The translations under genes were made by a program, and so were the position numbers. From positions 1 to 64,000 of the forward strand of contig CAYOVA010000002.1 of NCBI GenBank assembly GCA_964407325.1: a stretch of 64,000 nt of DNA, given 5' to 3'. This stretch comes from JAOAFZ01 sp964407325 (GTDB lineage: Bacteria; Patescibacteriota; Microgenomatia; UBA1406; GWC2-37-13). This document shows positions 25,214 through 34,867 of this stretch, piece after piece. The notes beneath the pieces were generated by a model. It was not told where the DNA came from. It worked only from the letters and a program-made list of their open reading frames with translations, and searched no databases. Within the stretch, counting starts at the first letter, position 1, and each line of letters opens with the position of its first letter.

Positions 25214-25834
25214 ATGAGATACACTGGACCAAAAGTAAAAATTGCCCGTCGCGAAAACATGGATCTGGGAATGAAAACCCTGGGTTCAAAAGCACATGCT
25301 ACATTATTGAGAAAAATCAATATTGCTCCCGGTCAGCATGGTGTAAAAAGACGTGGAAAGGTCTCTGAACGCGGACGACAGCTCCGTGAAAAACAGAAAC
25401 TCAAGATGTTATTCGGTGTGTCAGAAAGACAACTTTCAAATTACTTTGCAAAAGCAAGTCATATGAAAGGAAACACGGGAGAACTTCTCGTAAAGCTCCT
25501 TGAAAGTAGACTTGATAATGTTGTGTATAGAATGGGCTTTGCGCCCACGAGAGCATCTGCACGACAACTGGTAAATCATGGACATATCAAAGTAAATGAT
25601 AAGAAAATCACTATTCCTTCTTATCATCCCAAAACCGAAGATACAATCGCATTCAATAATGAAAAATCGACTAAAATTCCGGCAATTGAAGCAATGCTTG
25701 ATAAAAAGGATTTGATAATTCCAGCATGGCTTGATACAAAAGGACCGGTTGGCAAAATTATTGCTGAACCTATCTCAGATGATATCGTTGGGCAAATAAA
25801 TTTGCGTCTTGTAGTTGAATTCTATTCGAAATAA
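25214..25834 (+). CDS. rpsD: 30S ribosomal protein S4
   Basis: The 206-residue protein begins MRYTGPKVKIARRENMDLG and has the S4 RNA-binding domain LESRLDNVVYRMGFAPTRASA with QLVNHGHIKVNDKKITIPSY. It nucleates 16S assembly. No zinc cysteines are present in the N-terminal part. It is followed by a 43-base gap before rpoA in which no clear promoter is seen. Confidence 0.95.
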   Translation: MRYTGPKVKIARRENMDLGMKTLGSKAHATLLRKINIAPGQHGVKRRGKVSERGRQLREKQKLKMLFGVSERQLSNYFAKASHMKGNTGELLVKLLESRLDNVVYRMGFAPTRASARQLVNHGHIKVNDKKITIPSYHPKTEDTIAFNNEKSTKIPAIEAMLDKKDLIIPAWLDTKGPVGKIIAEPISDDIVGQINLRLVVEFYSK

Positions 25835-25877
25835 TTACTAGTTGGTCATTAATTGATCTAAGATTAATCCAATTTAT

Positions 25878-26801
25878 ATGATAGAGCCTATCTTTCAGAC
25901 AAAAGTTGAGTCTGAATCCCGTGAATACGGAAAGTTTGTGTTTGAACCATTGCATGCAAGTTTTGCAAACAGCTTAGGAAATGCTATCCGCAGAACTATG
26001 CTTTCTTCAATGAAAGGTGCAGCTATTAGTTATGTCAAGATTGAAGGAGCTCCACACCTGTTTTCAACAATCCAGGGTGTTAAGGAATCTGTACTTGATA
26101 TTGTTTTGAACCTTAAAAAGGTTGCCTTTGAATACAATGGCGAAGGACCTTTTACAGTACGAATGCAGGTAAAGGGTGCTCAGAAGGTAACTGCAGGAGC
26201 TCTTGAAGGCGATATTAATGTCACCAACGGTGATTTGTATATTGCAGAGATTACCGATAACAAAGCTTCCCTTGATATTGAAGCAATAGTTGAAACAGGT
26301 TACGGCTTTATCGCTGCAGAAGAAAAAGAAGAAAAGAAGGCAGGATTTATTACTGTTGATTCTTCTTTCTCACCTATCGAACGTGTAAATTTCAAGGTTG
26401 AAGAAGCACGCGTAGGACGTAAGTCAAACTTCGAGAGACTTATTCTTGAAGTCTGGACAAACGGAACAATTGAACCAAAAGAGGCACTTGCAGGTTCAAT
26501 TAAAACACTGAATGATTATCTAAGCTTTATTTTCTCAGGAAGAGACAATGCAGCTTCAGAATCAGATTCACCTTCTGTAGAAGGAGGAGAAGATGCAACC
26601 CAGTCAAAGTATTTCGATACCATTATAGACGAACTTAATCTTCCTTCACGAGTAATAAACGCATTACTCCGTGAAAACATTGAGACTGTTGGAGATTTAG
26701 TTAAGAGAGGGAAAGAAAATCTCGTCGGACTCAAGGGTGTTGGAAGAAAATCCATCGATTTAGTTGAAGAAGAACTGAAGAAGATGAATATCAAGTTATA
26801 A
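25878..26801 (+). CDS. rpoA: DNA-directed RNA polymerase subunit alpha
   Basis: The 307-residue protein has the alpha N-terminal dimerisation domain (FEPLHASFANSLGNAIRRTML, GVKESVLDIVLNLKKV, INVTNGDLYIAEI, RVNFKVEEARVGRKSNFERL) and an acidic linker around residue 235. The C-terminal helix-hairpin-helix domain (LPSRVINALLRENIETVGDL, GLKGVGRKSIDLVEEEL) can bind UP elements. Gene order rpsD-rpoA-rplQ is canonical. Confidence 0.96.
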   Translation: MIEPIFQTKVESESREYGKFVFEPLHASFANSLGNAIRRTMLSSMKGAAISYVKIEGAPHLFSTIQGVKESVLDIVLNLKKVAFEYNGEGPFTVRMQVKGAQKVTAGALEGDINVTNGDLYIAEITDNKASLDIEAIVETGYGFIAAEEKEEKKAGFITVDSSFSPIERVNFKVEEARVGRKSNFERLILEVWTNGTIEPKEALAGSIKTLNDYLSFIFSGRDNAASESDSPSVEGGEDATQSKYFDTIIDELNLPSRVINALLRENIETVGDLVKRGKENLVGLKGVGRKSIDLVEEELKKMNIKL

Positions 26802-26811
26802 TTATCAGGTC

Positions 26812-27273
26812 ATGAAACACAAGATAAGCAAAGTCAAAATTCGTGGAGGAAAAGATGCTAACGATATGCTTATGCGTAAACTTAGCTACAATTTCCTGAA
26901 GCATGGTCACCTAACAACAACTCATGCAAAAGCTAAAGTGCTGAAGTCATTCTTGGATCGTGTGTTGCATAAGATGACAGAAGATACCCAGGCAAATAAA
27001 AGCATTGTTTTTGGAGTTATCCGTGACGAAAAAATGACGAAGGATTTGTATACACGAATGAACGACGAAATGAAGAACGTAAATGGAAGCTTTTTGAAGA
27101 TGGAGAAAGTAAAAATCCGAACTTCAGACAGTTCTCAGATGGTAAAAGTTTCATGGGCTCATGAATTTCTGAAGCCAGCGGTAAAGGAAGAACCAAAAGC
27201 AAAGAAAGCAAAACCTGCAAAGCCGGCAAAAGAAGCAAAACCAAAAGCTGAAAAGGCAGCTGCAACCAGTTAA
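26812..27273 (+). CDS. rplQ: 50S ribosomal protein L17
   Basis: The 153-residue protein contains MLMRKLSYNFLKHGHLTTTHAKAK, the L17 opening, in which the family's RxxLLRNL reads MLMRKLSYN. The core ends near residue 118 and is followed by a Lys/Ala/Pro-rich tail of about 35 residues (AKKAKPAKPAKEAKPKAEKA) not found in typical L17. Confidence 0.92.
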   Translation: MKHKISKVKIRGGKDANDMLMRKLSYNFLKHGHLTTTHAKAKVLKSFLDRVLHKMTEDTQANKSIVFGVIRDEKMTKDLYTRMNDEMKNVNGSFLKMEKVKIRTSDSSQMVKVSWAHEFLKPAVKEEPKAKKAKPAKPAKEAKPKAEKAAATS

Positions 27274-27281
27274 TATCACAT

Positions 27282-27707
27282 ATGCAAGTACATCAGTCAA
27301 CCAAACCAATTAGTGCAAAGACAATCCAGAGAAAATGGACTCTTGTTGATGCAAAAAACCAAGTCCTCGGTCGAATTGCAACAGATATTGCTACTATGCT
27401 CATGGGAAAAAGAAAAGTAAACCAGGTTCCTTATTTAGATATGGGTGACTATGTGGTTGTTGTGAATGCAGCACAAGTAAAAGTTACCGGTAAAAAAGAG
27501 GATAATAAAATCTACGGAAACTATTCCGGCTATCCCGGTGGTCTGCGTGAAAGAACATTAAAGGAAGTTCGTGAAAAGAAACCTGATGATATAATTAGAT
27601 TTGCCGTTTCAGGAATGTTGCCAAAAAACAAACTCCGAGATCAGCGGCTTGCGCGATTATTTATTTACAAAGACGAAAACCATCCATACCAGGATAAAGT
27701 TAAGTAA
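27282..27707 (+). CDS. rplM: 50S ribosomal protein L13
   Basis: The 141-residue protein shows TIQRKWTLVDAKNQVLGRIAT, GDYVVVVNAAQVKVTGKKED, YSGYPGGLRERTLKEV and AVSGMLPKNKLRDQRLARL, all L13 signatures. It is followed by rpsI after 5 bases, the usual pair. Confidence 0.96.
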   Translation: MQVHQSTKPISAKTIQRKWTLVDAKNQVLGRIATDIATMLMGKRKVNQVPYLDMGDYVVVVNAAQVKVTGKKEDNKIYGNYSGYPGGLRERTLKEVREKKPDDIIRFAVSGMLPKNKLRDQRLARLFIYKDENHPYQDKVK

Positions 27708-27712
27708 TACCT

Positions 27713-28168
27713 ATGGCAAAAAAATCGAAAGACTTACAGTATTATGAAAGTATTGGTCGCCGACGTGAAGCTATTGCACGTGTCAGACTCTATATCATGA
27801 CAAAGGGAAAAGATGTAACAATTAAAGGTACCAAGATTAATAAAGGCCAGATCATGGTAAATGGAAAATCCATCGAAGAAGTATACCCACATGATTACGA
27901 AAAACAGGTTATCTTAAAGCCACTTCGCATTACAGACAGTGACAATCGTTTTGCCATTTCAGTTAAAACAACTGGAGGTGGAAAAAACGGTCAGATCGAA
28001 GCAATCCAACTTGGATTAGCACGTTCTCTTTGTCTTATCGACAAGGATACCTACAAACCTCTCCTTAAGCAAGAAGGACTTCTTACCCGAGATCCACGTG
28101 CACGACAGCGACGCATGGTTGGAAAAGGTGGTAAAGCACGACGCGCAAAGCAATCACCAAAACGTTAA
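27713..28168 (+). CDS. rpsI: 30S ribosomal protein S9
   Basis: The 151-residue protein contains ESIGRRREAIARVRLY, GGGKNGQIEAIQLGLARSL and the C-terminal LLTRDPRARQRRMVGKGGKARRA. The basic tail that touches P-site tRNA normally ends in KR and does so here. The N-terminal part is about 15 residues longer than average. It closes the ribosomal cluster. Confidence 0.95.
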   Translation: MAKKSKDLQYYESIGRRREAIARVRLYIMTKGKDVTIKGTKINKGQIMVNGKSIEEVYPHDYEKQVILKPLRITDSDNRFAISVKTTGGGKNGQIEAIQLGLARSLCLIDKDTYKPLLKQEGLLTRDPRARQRRMVGKGGKARRAKQSPKR

Positions 28169-28172
28169 TCGT

Positions 28173-29042
28173 ATGGTTGATCTCTCAATAATCGTCTTAT
28201 CGTTTAATACGAAGGAGTTGACACAGCAGTGTCTAAAATCACTCCAGGATGCTCTCTCCAGAATGAAGAAATACAAGGCTGAAGTTCTCGTGGTTGACAA
28301 TAATTCTTCTGATGGTTCTCAGGACATGATTAAATCTCTTCCAGTAACTCCGATCCTGCTAGACGAAAACCTGGGATTTGGCAAAGCAAATAACGTAGCT
28401 ATCAAAAAAGCAAAAGGAACGTACGTTCTCTTCCTCAACTCTGATGTAATGCAGCAGAAAATCGACTACGACGAACTTTTGGATTATATGGAGGAACATG
28501 AAGATGTTGGCATTCTTACAGCCCGCATTAACCTAGAAAGTGGAAGCATTGATCCTGCGTCTCATCGTGGATTTCCAACTGTTTGGAGAGCTGTAAGCTA
28601 CTTTGCAAAACTGGAGAAAGTATTTGGGAATGTACCTGTTCTTAACAAAATCTTCGGTGGCTATCACCTTACTTATTTGCCGCTCAACACGGTTCATGAA
28701 ATCGAGTCGCCTAGCGGAGCATTCTTCTTGACTCGTAAAACTATTCTTGAAAAGGTCAATGGGTTTGATGAAGACTACTTCATGTACGGAGAGGACCTGG
28801 ATTTAGCCTATCGTATTAAAGAATTAGGTTATAAGGTAATCTATTTCCCGAAGGCCTCAGTACTGCACTTGAAGTACAGAAGTGGCATTAAAACGGGAAA
28901 TAAGGCCGTTAAGAAGCGCATCAGCAAGCATTTTTACATCTCTATGGAGATATTCTATAATAAGCATTATGCTGCTCACCATTCCCCGGTCACTAATTTT
29001 ATTGTGAGAAAGCTTATTAACCTCAAAAAGGATTCCATATGA
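28173..29042 (+). CDS. GT2 glycosyltransferase (rhamnosyltransferase-like)
   Basis: The 289-residue protein has a GT-A fold: DLSIIVLSFNTKELTQQCL, VLVVDNNSSDGSQDM, LDENLGFGKANNVAI and VLFLNSDVM, then FFLTRKTILEKVNGFDEDYFMYGEDLDLAYRI. This is the pattern of cytoplasmic GT2 enzymes such as rhamnosyltransferases. I set the start at 28173, 4 bases after rpsI, since the open frame further upstream overlaps rpsI and precedes the conserved first strand. It opens a glycan cluster whose genes overlap by 4 bases each. Confidence 0.85.
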   Translation: MVDLSIIVLSFNTKELTQQCLKSLQDALSRMKKYKAEVLVVDNNSSDGSQDMIKSLPVTPILLDENLGFGKANNVAIKKAKGTYVLFLNSDVMQQKIDYDELLDYMEEHEDVGILTARINLESGSIDPASHRGFPTVWRAVSYFAKLEKVFGNVPVLNKIFGGYHLTYLPLNTVHEIESPSGAFFLTRKTILEKVNGFDEDYFMYGEDLDLAYRIKELGYKVIYFPKASVLHLKYRSGIKTGNKAVKKRISKHFYISMEIFYNKHYAAHHSPVTNFIVRKLINLKKDSI

Positions 29043-30139
29043 AAAAACTAGGTATTGATGCCCGTCTTTACTACCAGACAGGTGTCGGTACATATATTCG
29101 GAATCTACTTTACTTTCTTCAGAAAAAACAGTTTGCTGTATTTTATCCTGTTTTGTTTGTAATGCAAGAGGACTATGGAAAACTGAAAAAAGAAATCTCA
29201 GAATTTGAAATAGTTTCAGTTTCTGCGCGATGGCACTCTTTTCAGGAGCAGACTTCTTTCTTATATGATTTAACCAAGCACAGCATTGATCTTATGCATT
29301 TTACTTACTTCAGCTATCCATTTTTCTACGGGAGAAGATATATTTCAACGGTTCACGATTTAACCCCACTTTTGTTTAAAACCGGAAAAGCATCGACAAA
29401 ATCCTCTCTTGTGTATCAGACGAAATATAACGTTTACAAATTACTGCTTCAGAATCAGATTAGGCGATCAGAGAAAATTGTTACTCCTACTCAAACTGTA
29501 AAAAAGCAGATTGTTGCGCAATTTGGTACTCAAGTAAAAGAAAAAATCATTCCCATTTATGAAGGAATGGATGAATCATTGCTTTCTATCAAAGCGGATG
29601 CAAATATAATTAAGAAATATAACTTACATAATTATTTCCTTTACGTTGGAAACTTCTACCCGCATAAAAACGTGGAAACGCTTATTAAGGCTTTTTCTCA
29701 GGTTTCCGACAAGTACTCGTTGGTACTAGCAGGTCCCGATGATTATTTTGCAAATAAAATGAAAGAAGTTACTGTGGAATATAAACTAGATAATCGGGTC
29801 ATAATGATACACAATACAAATAAGGCACAACTAAAAGCCCTCTATAGCGGTGCACAGGCCCTGGTTCACGCTTCCCTTTCAGAAGGTTTTGGATTACCTC
29901 TTGTAGAGGCTGCTTTTCTTGATGTCCCGGTTATAGCCTCAAGTATAGATGTGTATAAAGAACTGTTTGGTGCAAATTATGTTGCCTTTGACCCCGTAGA
30001 TGCAAAAGATATAGCGAACAAAGTTACCCGGTTTATCGAAAAAAAGCCTATCTTCGACTACCGAACAGTACGGAAAAAGTTTTCATTTGAAAAAATGGCG
30101 CAGGAGCATTATGAAGTCTACACGGCGTTATTGTCATGA
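29039..30139 (+). CDS. GT4-type (GT-B fold) glycosyltransferase
   Basis: The 366-residue protein begins KKLGIDARLYYQTGVGTYIRN. Its C-terminal Rossmann half has FLYVGNFYPHKNVETLIKAF, LVLAGPDDYF, and SLSEGFGLPLVEAAFLDVPVI with the E-x7-E nucleotide-sugar motif. It resembles mannosyltransferases of O-antigen and exopolysaccharide clusters, in line with the GDP-mannose gene two genes downstream, but the donor is inferred. Confidence 0.85.
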   Translation: MKKLGIDARLYYQTGVGTYIRNLLYFLQKKQFAVFYPVLFVMQEDYGKLKKEISEFEIVSVSARWHSFQEQTSFLYDLTKHSIDLMHFTYFSYPFFYGRRYISTVHDLTPLLFKTGKASTKSSLVYQTKYNVYKLLLQNQIRRSEKIVTPTQTVKKQIVAQFGTQVKEKIIPIYEGMDESLLSIKADANIIKKYNLHNYFLYVGNFYPHKNVETLIKAFSQVSDKYSLVLAGPDDYFANKMKEVTVEYKLDNRVIMIHNTNKAQLKALYSGAQALVHASLSEGFGLPLVEAAFLDVPVIASSIDVYKELFGANYVAFDPVDAKDIANKVTRFIEKKPIFDYRTVRKKFSFEKMAQEHYEVYTALLS

Positions 30140-31245
30140 GAAAAGTAGCACTGGTGTACGATTGGGTTGATAAATGGGGTGGGGTAGAACGGCTTTTGCT
30201 AATTTTGCATGAAATGTTCCCTGATGCTCCATTGTACACATCAACTTACAATAAAAAGAGAGCACTATGGGCAGAAAACATTGATGTAAGGCCTTCATTT
30301 ATGGAAAAACTTCCTCTCTTTATTCAGCAAAGCAGATATCTGTCACTTCCGTTTTTGCCATATGCGTTCGAGAGTTTCAATTTCTCTGAATACGATACTG
30401 TAATTTCTGTTTCATCATCGTTTGCTAAGGGTGTAATAACGAAACCTCATACAAAACATGTATCGATTGTATTAACACCGCCACGATATTTCTGGGATAT
30501 GAAGGATACCTATATTTCTCCAGCAGTTCAGGTACTAGCAACTCCTGTTTTGGAACAATTCAAAAAGTGGGATGTGATAGCTGCCACACGTCCCGATAGG
30601 CTAATTTCTATCTCAAACCTGGTAAAAGAACGAGTACAAAAAGCATACAACCGCGATTCTAGCGTTCTCTATCCGCCCTTTAACTTCTCACAATGGGAAC
30701 AAACTGCAAAACGTATAAAACAACCCTTTAAAAAGCTCCCTGCTGAATATTACCTTGTTGTATCCCGTCTCGAAAAATACAAAAAAGTAGATTTGATAAT
30801 AAATGCATTTAATGAAATGCATGACAAGCATCTAGTAATTGTGGGGACGGGAAACGAAAAGTATGCGCTAAAACAATTAGCAGAAAAAAATGTTCACTTT
30901 TATGAGGATCTAGCAGATGAAGAACTTGCATATTGTTATTCAAATGCAAAAGCACTTATTATGATGCAGGAAGAGGATTTTGGGTACACAGCGTTAGAAG
31001 CCTTGTTCTTTAACTGTCCGGTAATAACGTATGCAAAAAGCGGTGCCGCAGAAATTGTGGAGAATACTACCACAGGACTTTATGTAGAAGAACAGAGTAA
31101 GGAAGCAGTAATATCAGCTCTTGAAAGATTTTCCCGGGTAGCCTACAATGTATCCGTCAGTAACAACAATTTACGTGACATGTTTAATGCCGAAAGATTC
31201 AAGACGTCTCTGTTAGAGCAATTAGAAGTTACTAATTCATTATGA
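30136..31245 (+). CDS. GT4-type glycosyltransferase
   Basis: The 369-residue protein starts MRKVALVYDWVDKWGGVERLL, typical of GT4 enzymes whose first loop binds acceptor. It contains VVSRLEKYKKVDLIINAFNE, LVIVGTGNEKYALKQLA and MQEEDFGYTALEALFFNCPVI (E-x7-E). It overlaps both neighbours by 4 bases. Likely a mannosyl- or related sugar transferase acting on the same lipid-linked glycan. Confidence 0.85.
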   Translation: MRKVALVYDWVDKWGGVERLLLILHEMFPDAPLYTSTYNKKRALWAENIDVRPSFMEKLPLFIQQSRYLSLPFLPYAFESFNFSEYDTVISVSSSFAKGVITKPHTKHVSIVLTPPRYFWDMKDTYISPAVQVLATPVLEQFKKWDVIAATRPDRLISISNLVKERVQKAYNRDSSVLYPPFNFSQWEQTAKRIKQPFKKLPAEYYLVVSRLEKYKKVDLIINAFNEMHDKHLVIVGTGNEKYALKQLAEKNVHFYEDLADEELAYCYSNAKALIMMQEEDFGYTALEALFFNCPVITYAKSGAAEIVENTTTGLYVEEQSKEAVISALERFSRVAYNVSVSNNNLRDMFNAERFKTSLLEQLEVTNSL

Positions 31246-32327
31246 AAGCAGTTATTTTTGCTGGTGGAGTAGGTACACGCCTCTGGCCACTTTCACGTAA
31301 AAAAACACCAAAACAATTTGAAAAAATTATCGGTGAAAAATCAACATTAGAGCTTGCTGTTGAAAGACTACTTCCCGAATTCAAATACGAAGATATTTTT
31401 ATTTCCACTGGAATAGATTATGTCGATAGAGTAGCAAACCTCCTTCCAGAAATTCCAAAACAAAATATTATTGGAGAGCCTGCTAAAAGGGATAACGGCC
31501 CGCCTGTTGCCGTTGTTGTAAGCCATATTGCTCATCAAAACCCAGATGAAGCGGTTGTTATTTTGTGGAGTGACCACTTGGTAAAACATGAGGCTGTGTT
31601 CAAGCATATTATCTTAAAGGCTGGAGAAGTGCTGCAAAAAGAGAAGGAAAAGATAATCTTTATTGGACAAAAGCCACGCTTTGCTTCTGATAACCTGGGC
31701 TGGATAGAAACAAGTGAAACAAAACAATATGTGGACGGAGTATCGTTCCGAGGATTCTCCGGCTTTAAGTATCGTCCGGATGAGTCAACAGCGCGAGAAT
31801 ACTTCCGCAAGTCAAATTATTGTTGGAATTTGGGTTACTTTGTTACAACTGCCGGTTTTCTTATGAAGCAGTTTTCCAATCATTCACCTAAAATTGCTGA
31901 AATTGCCGAAAAAATTGCCAACACGTCCTCTTCCGAAGAATTTCATAGGAACATGGAGCAGTTTTATGAGGAAATGCCTGAAATTAATTTTGATAAAGCA
32001 GTTCTGGAATCCTTAAATCCTGAAGCAGCCTATGTAGTGATTGAAGATATTGGCTGGAGTGATATCGGAGCATGGGAAGCATTAAAAGAAGCTCTTTCCG
32101 ACAGGAGTAGAGATAATGTTGCAAAAGGGAATATAGATTTGATGGATAGTTTTGACAACCTGGTCTACAACTTTGAAAGTGATAAATTAATTGTAGGAAT
32201 TGACCTTGCCGATATGGTGGTAGTAAACACAAGAGATGTTATTTTGGTTGCAAAAAAAGCTACCGTTTCAAAAGTTAAAAAGATAGTCGAAAGCTACGCT
32301 GGAACCGATAAGGAGAGATATACCTGA
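31242..32327 (+). CDS. manC: Mannose-1-phosphate guanylyltransferase
   Basis: The enzyme makes GDP-mannose from mannose-1-phosphate and GTP. The 361-residue protein has the nucleotidyl-transferase signature FAGGVGTRLWPLSRKKTPKQF, EPAKRDNGPPVAVV, VILWSDHLV and DIGWSDIGAWEALKE. The C-terminal phosphomannose isomerase domain of bifunctional ManC/AlgA is missing, so only the transferase step is encoded. It supplies sugar donor for the surrounding glycosyltransferases. Confidence 0.9.
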   Translation: MKAVIFAGGVGTRLWPLSRKKTPKQFEKIIGEKSTLELAVERLLPEFKYEDIFISTGIDYVDRVANLLPEIPKQNIIGEPAKRDNGPPVAVVVSHIAHQNPDEAVVILWSDHLVKHEAVFKHIILKAGEVLQKEKEKIIFIGQKPRFASDNLGWIETSETKQYVDGVSFRGFSGFKYRPDESTAREYFRKSNYCWNLGYFVTTAGFLMKQFSNHSPKIAEIAEKIANTSSSEEFHRNMEQFYEEMPEINFDKAVLESLNPEAAYVVIEDIGWSDIGAWEALKEALSDRSRDNVAKGNIDLMDSFDNLVYNFESDKLIVGIDLADMVVVNTRDVILVAKKATVSKVKKIVESYAGTDKERYT

Positions 32328-32330
32328 TTT

Positions 32331-32990
32331 ATGGATACCCCTGAAAAAAACTTTTACCTGAGGTGGATTAAACCGTTAGTAGATGCCATTGGGGGATTAA
32401 TCCTTCTAATTATTTTCTCTCCTGTTTGTTTGGCGGTAACTCTCGCGATAAAATTGGATTCTCAGGGGCCAATTTTTGCCGATGTTCCGGAGCGGGTTGG
32501 ACAGAACGGGAAAAAATTCAAAATGTACAAATTCCGTTCCATGATTAACAATGCTCATTATCTGTTGCGAACAGATCCCGAGTTCAAGGAACTGTTTAAG
32601 CAGTATAAGAAAGGAAACTATAAGCTAAAGAACGATCCTCGAATAACTCGTGTTGGGAAATTTATACGTAAGCACTCTCTTGATGAAATCCCCCAGCTGT
32701 TAAATGTTATTAAAGGAGAAATGAGCCTTGTTGGTCCACGGGCATATTATCCTGATGAACTGGAGAATCAGCAGAAGGAATTTCCTCATGTAAAAAAGCT
32801 TGTTAAAAAGGTGCTGTTGGTTAAACCAGGCATGACGGGATTGTGGCAGGTATCGGGAAGATCAGAAATAAATTTTGATGAAAGAATTGTCCTTGACGCC
32901 CGTTACGTTGATCAAGTATCATTAGTCCGTGACATCTCTATTATGCTCAAAACTCCCTGGGTTATGGTCACCGGTCGTGGTGCCGTTTAA
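32331..32990 (+). CDS. Polyprenyl-phosphate sugar-1-phosphate transferase (PF02397, WbaP/PglC type)
   Basis: The 219-residue protein has one N-terminal hydrophobic (re-entrant) segment PLVDAIGGLILLIIFSPVCL and the priming-transferase motifs RVGQNGKKFKMYKFRSM, DPRITRVGKFIRKHSLDEIP and LLNVIKGEMSLVGPRAYYP, ending MTGLWQVSGRS. It puts the first sugar phosphate on undecaprenyl phosphate, starting exopolysaccharide or glycan repeat synthesis. It is the minimal catalytic form, without the N-terminal membrane domain of WcaJ-type enzymes. Confidence 0.9.
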   Translation: MDTPEKNFYLRWIKPLVDAIGGLILLIIFSPVCLAVTLAIKLDSQGPIFADVPERVGQNGKKFKMYKFRSMINNAHYLLRTDPEFKELFKQYKKGNYKLKNDPRITRVGKFIRKHSLDEIPQLLNVIKGEMSLVGPRAYYPDELENQQKEFPHVKKLVKKVLLVKPGMTGLWQVSGRSEINFDERIVLDARYVDQVSLVRDISIMLKTPWVMVTGRGAV

Positions 32991-32995
32991 TTAAT

Positions 32996-33004
32996 TGATA
33001 TAAT
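32996..33004 (+). promoter_or_regulatory. Extended -10 promoter giving a leaderless DUF4012 mRNA
   Basis: TGATATAAT (hexamer 32999-33004) ends exactly 6 bases before the ATG at 33011, so +1 falls on the start codon. It lies just after the stop of the sugar transferase gene. Confidence 0.65.
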
Positions 33005-33010
33005 ACACAC

Positions 33011-34867
33011 ATGATAAAAACGAAAAGAAATAGAAAAGCGAAAGTTGTTGGCGGCATTGCCGGCGTTATTGTTGGTGTGCTGGTTATTGTTGCTCTGGCG
33101 GGATTTTTCCTTGGTTACCTCCCCTACACACGTATCCGTGCAAAAGGTGATGTGATAATGGCTACTGCCCAGAAAATGAAAGAGGATTTCAAGAAAAACG
33201 ATATTGAACTGGTAAAGAAAGACATGACCCAAATGAAGTCAGATTATGCGGCATTTGAGAAAGAAGCAAAGAGTGTATATTGGGCGGCTTTTATACCGCA
33301 TGTAGCCGATTTTAAGAATGGTGTGGAAGCTGGAAACTACCTTCTGAAAGCAGGAGAGCAATCTATTGATGCAATATACCCATATGCAGATCTTATAGGA
33401 TTCAAGCAGGGAGAATCGTCCTTTGTAGATAAGTCTGCTGAAGAAAGACTTCAGACAGCTGTGTTAACTCTTGATAAGGTGCTTGTAAAGGTTGATGATA
33501 TTGCTGCAAACGTTGATGAGGCACAAAAACGAATCGATACAATTGATCCGAATAGGTATCCGGAAAAAGTAGGAAATAGAGATGTTCGTGCGCAAATAAC
33601 AAAGGCTAAAGACACGTTTGATGGTGCCGCTTCATTCCTGGTGGAAGCAAAGCCTCTTATTAAGCAGCTTCCAAAACTACTTGGAAAAGATGGGGAAAAA
33701 ACATATCTCCTTATTTTCCAGAACGAGCATGAGCGTCGCGCAACTGGAGGGTTCTTAACTGCTTATGCATATCTAAACATTAAGGATGGCAAGATTACCG
33801 TTCAGAACTCAACCAATATTTACGATCTTGATAACACTATTTCAAAGAGACCACCGCTTCCCGAAAAAATCAAACAGTATCATGTGAATGTAAATCAGTT
33901 TTGGATCCGTGATAGTAACCTTTCACCTGACTTTGTTGAATCTGTAAAGTTGTTTGAATCACTGTACAACAACAGTAGTGCCAAGAAAGATTACGATGGA
34001 ATCGTCACAATGGATACCCGCGTGCTTGTTGATCTTTTGAAAGTTTTCGGAGACACTGAAGCGGGTGGAGTTACGTTCTCAGCCCGTGAAGATAAAAGAT
34101 GTGACTGTCCCCAGGCTGTATATGAAATCTTTGATAATGTAGGACGACCGGTAGGATACATTCGTGAAAACCGAAAAGGTATTCTTGGTGATCTTATGCA
34201 GGCTCTCTTTGTAAAAATCATCGGATTTTCACCGGGACAGTATTGGGGACCGATGTTTGAGGAAATGTTTAAAGACATGGACGAGAAACATATTTTGATG
34301 TACTTTAAAGATCCGGAAGTTCAAAAAGCAGTGGAAGCGATGAACTATGGAGGACGAATGAAAGATACCGATTTTGATTATCTCCATATCAGCAATGTAA
34401 ACTTTGCCGGAGCCAAATCAAATCTATTCGTTACTGAAGAAATTGAATCAACCACCTCATTTAACAATGGGGAGATTGAACGTGAAGTACGGATAGTCTT
34501 TAAGAATCCCTATCCGCATTCAGACTGTAACCTAGAAAGAAGTAGTCTCTGTTTGAACGCAACACTGCGAAACTGGATGAGATTCTATGTACCTGAGGGC
34601 TCAAAACTGAAGGAATTCAAAGGATCTGAAACAGAAGTTGAAACCTATAAAGAACTAGGGAAAACAGTTTTTGAAGGCTTTCTCCGTGTAAATCCTGAAG
34701 GAAGAGCAGAAGCTGTTGTAACTTACACGCTACCAGATTCTATATCGGAGGACGACTACAAGCTGCTTATCCAAAAGCAGCCAGGTGTCTCTAAACAGGA
34801 ACTTACTGTCGAAGTCGATGGTAAAAAGAAGTACGACGGAGTATTCGACACAGATAAGGAGTTCTAA
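33011..34867 (+). CDS. DUF4012 membrane-anchored protein
   Basis: The 618-residue protein has one N-terminal membrane helix (about residues 12-37) and a large extracytoplasmic part. The segment LLGKDGEKTYLLIFQNEHERRATGGFLTA is the DUF4012 signature. Helical, coiled-coil-prone sequence precedes it (residues 40-215). DUF4012 proteins are often found in exopolysaccharide loci of Actinobacteria and CPR bacteria and their role is unknown; here too it closes a glycan cluster. The gene has its own leaderless-type promoter and its stop overlaps the recO start (TAATG). Confidence 0.82.
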   Translation: MIKTKRNRKAKVVGGIAGVIVGVLVIVALAGFFLGYLPYTRIRAKGDVIMATAQKMKEDFKKNDIELVKKDMTQMKSDYAAFEKEAKSVYWAAFIPHVADFKNGVEAGNYLLKAGEQSIDAIYPYADLIGFKQGESSFVDKSAEERLQTAVLTLDKVLVKVDDIAANVDEAQKRIDTIDPNRYPEKVGNRDVRAQITKAKDTFDGAASFLVEAKPLIKQLPKLLGKDGEKTYLLIFQNEHERRATGGFLTAYAYLNIKDGKITVQNSTNIYDLDNTISKRPPLPEKIKQYHVNVNQFWIRDSNLSPDFVESVKLFESLYNNSSAKKDYDGIVTMDTRVLVDLLKVFGDTEAGGVTFSAREDKRCDCPQAVYEIFDNVGRPVGYIRENRKGILGDLMQALFVKIIGFSPGQYWGPMFEEMFKDMDEKHILMYFKDPEVQKAVEAMNYGGRMKDTDFDYLHISNVNFAGAKSNLFVTEEIESTTSFNNGEIEREVRIVFKNPYPHSDCNLERSSLCLNATLRNWMRFYVPEGSKLKEFKGSETEVETYKELGKTVFEGFLRVNPEGRAEAVVTYTLPDSISEDDYKLLIQKQPGVSKQELTVEVDGKKKYDGVFDTDKEF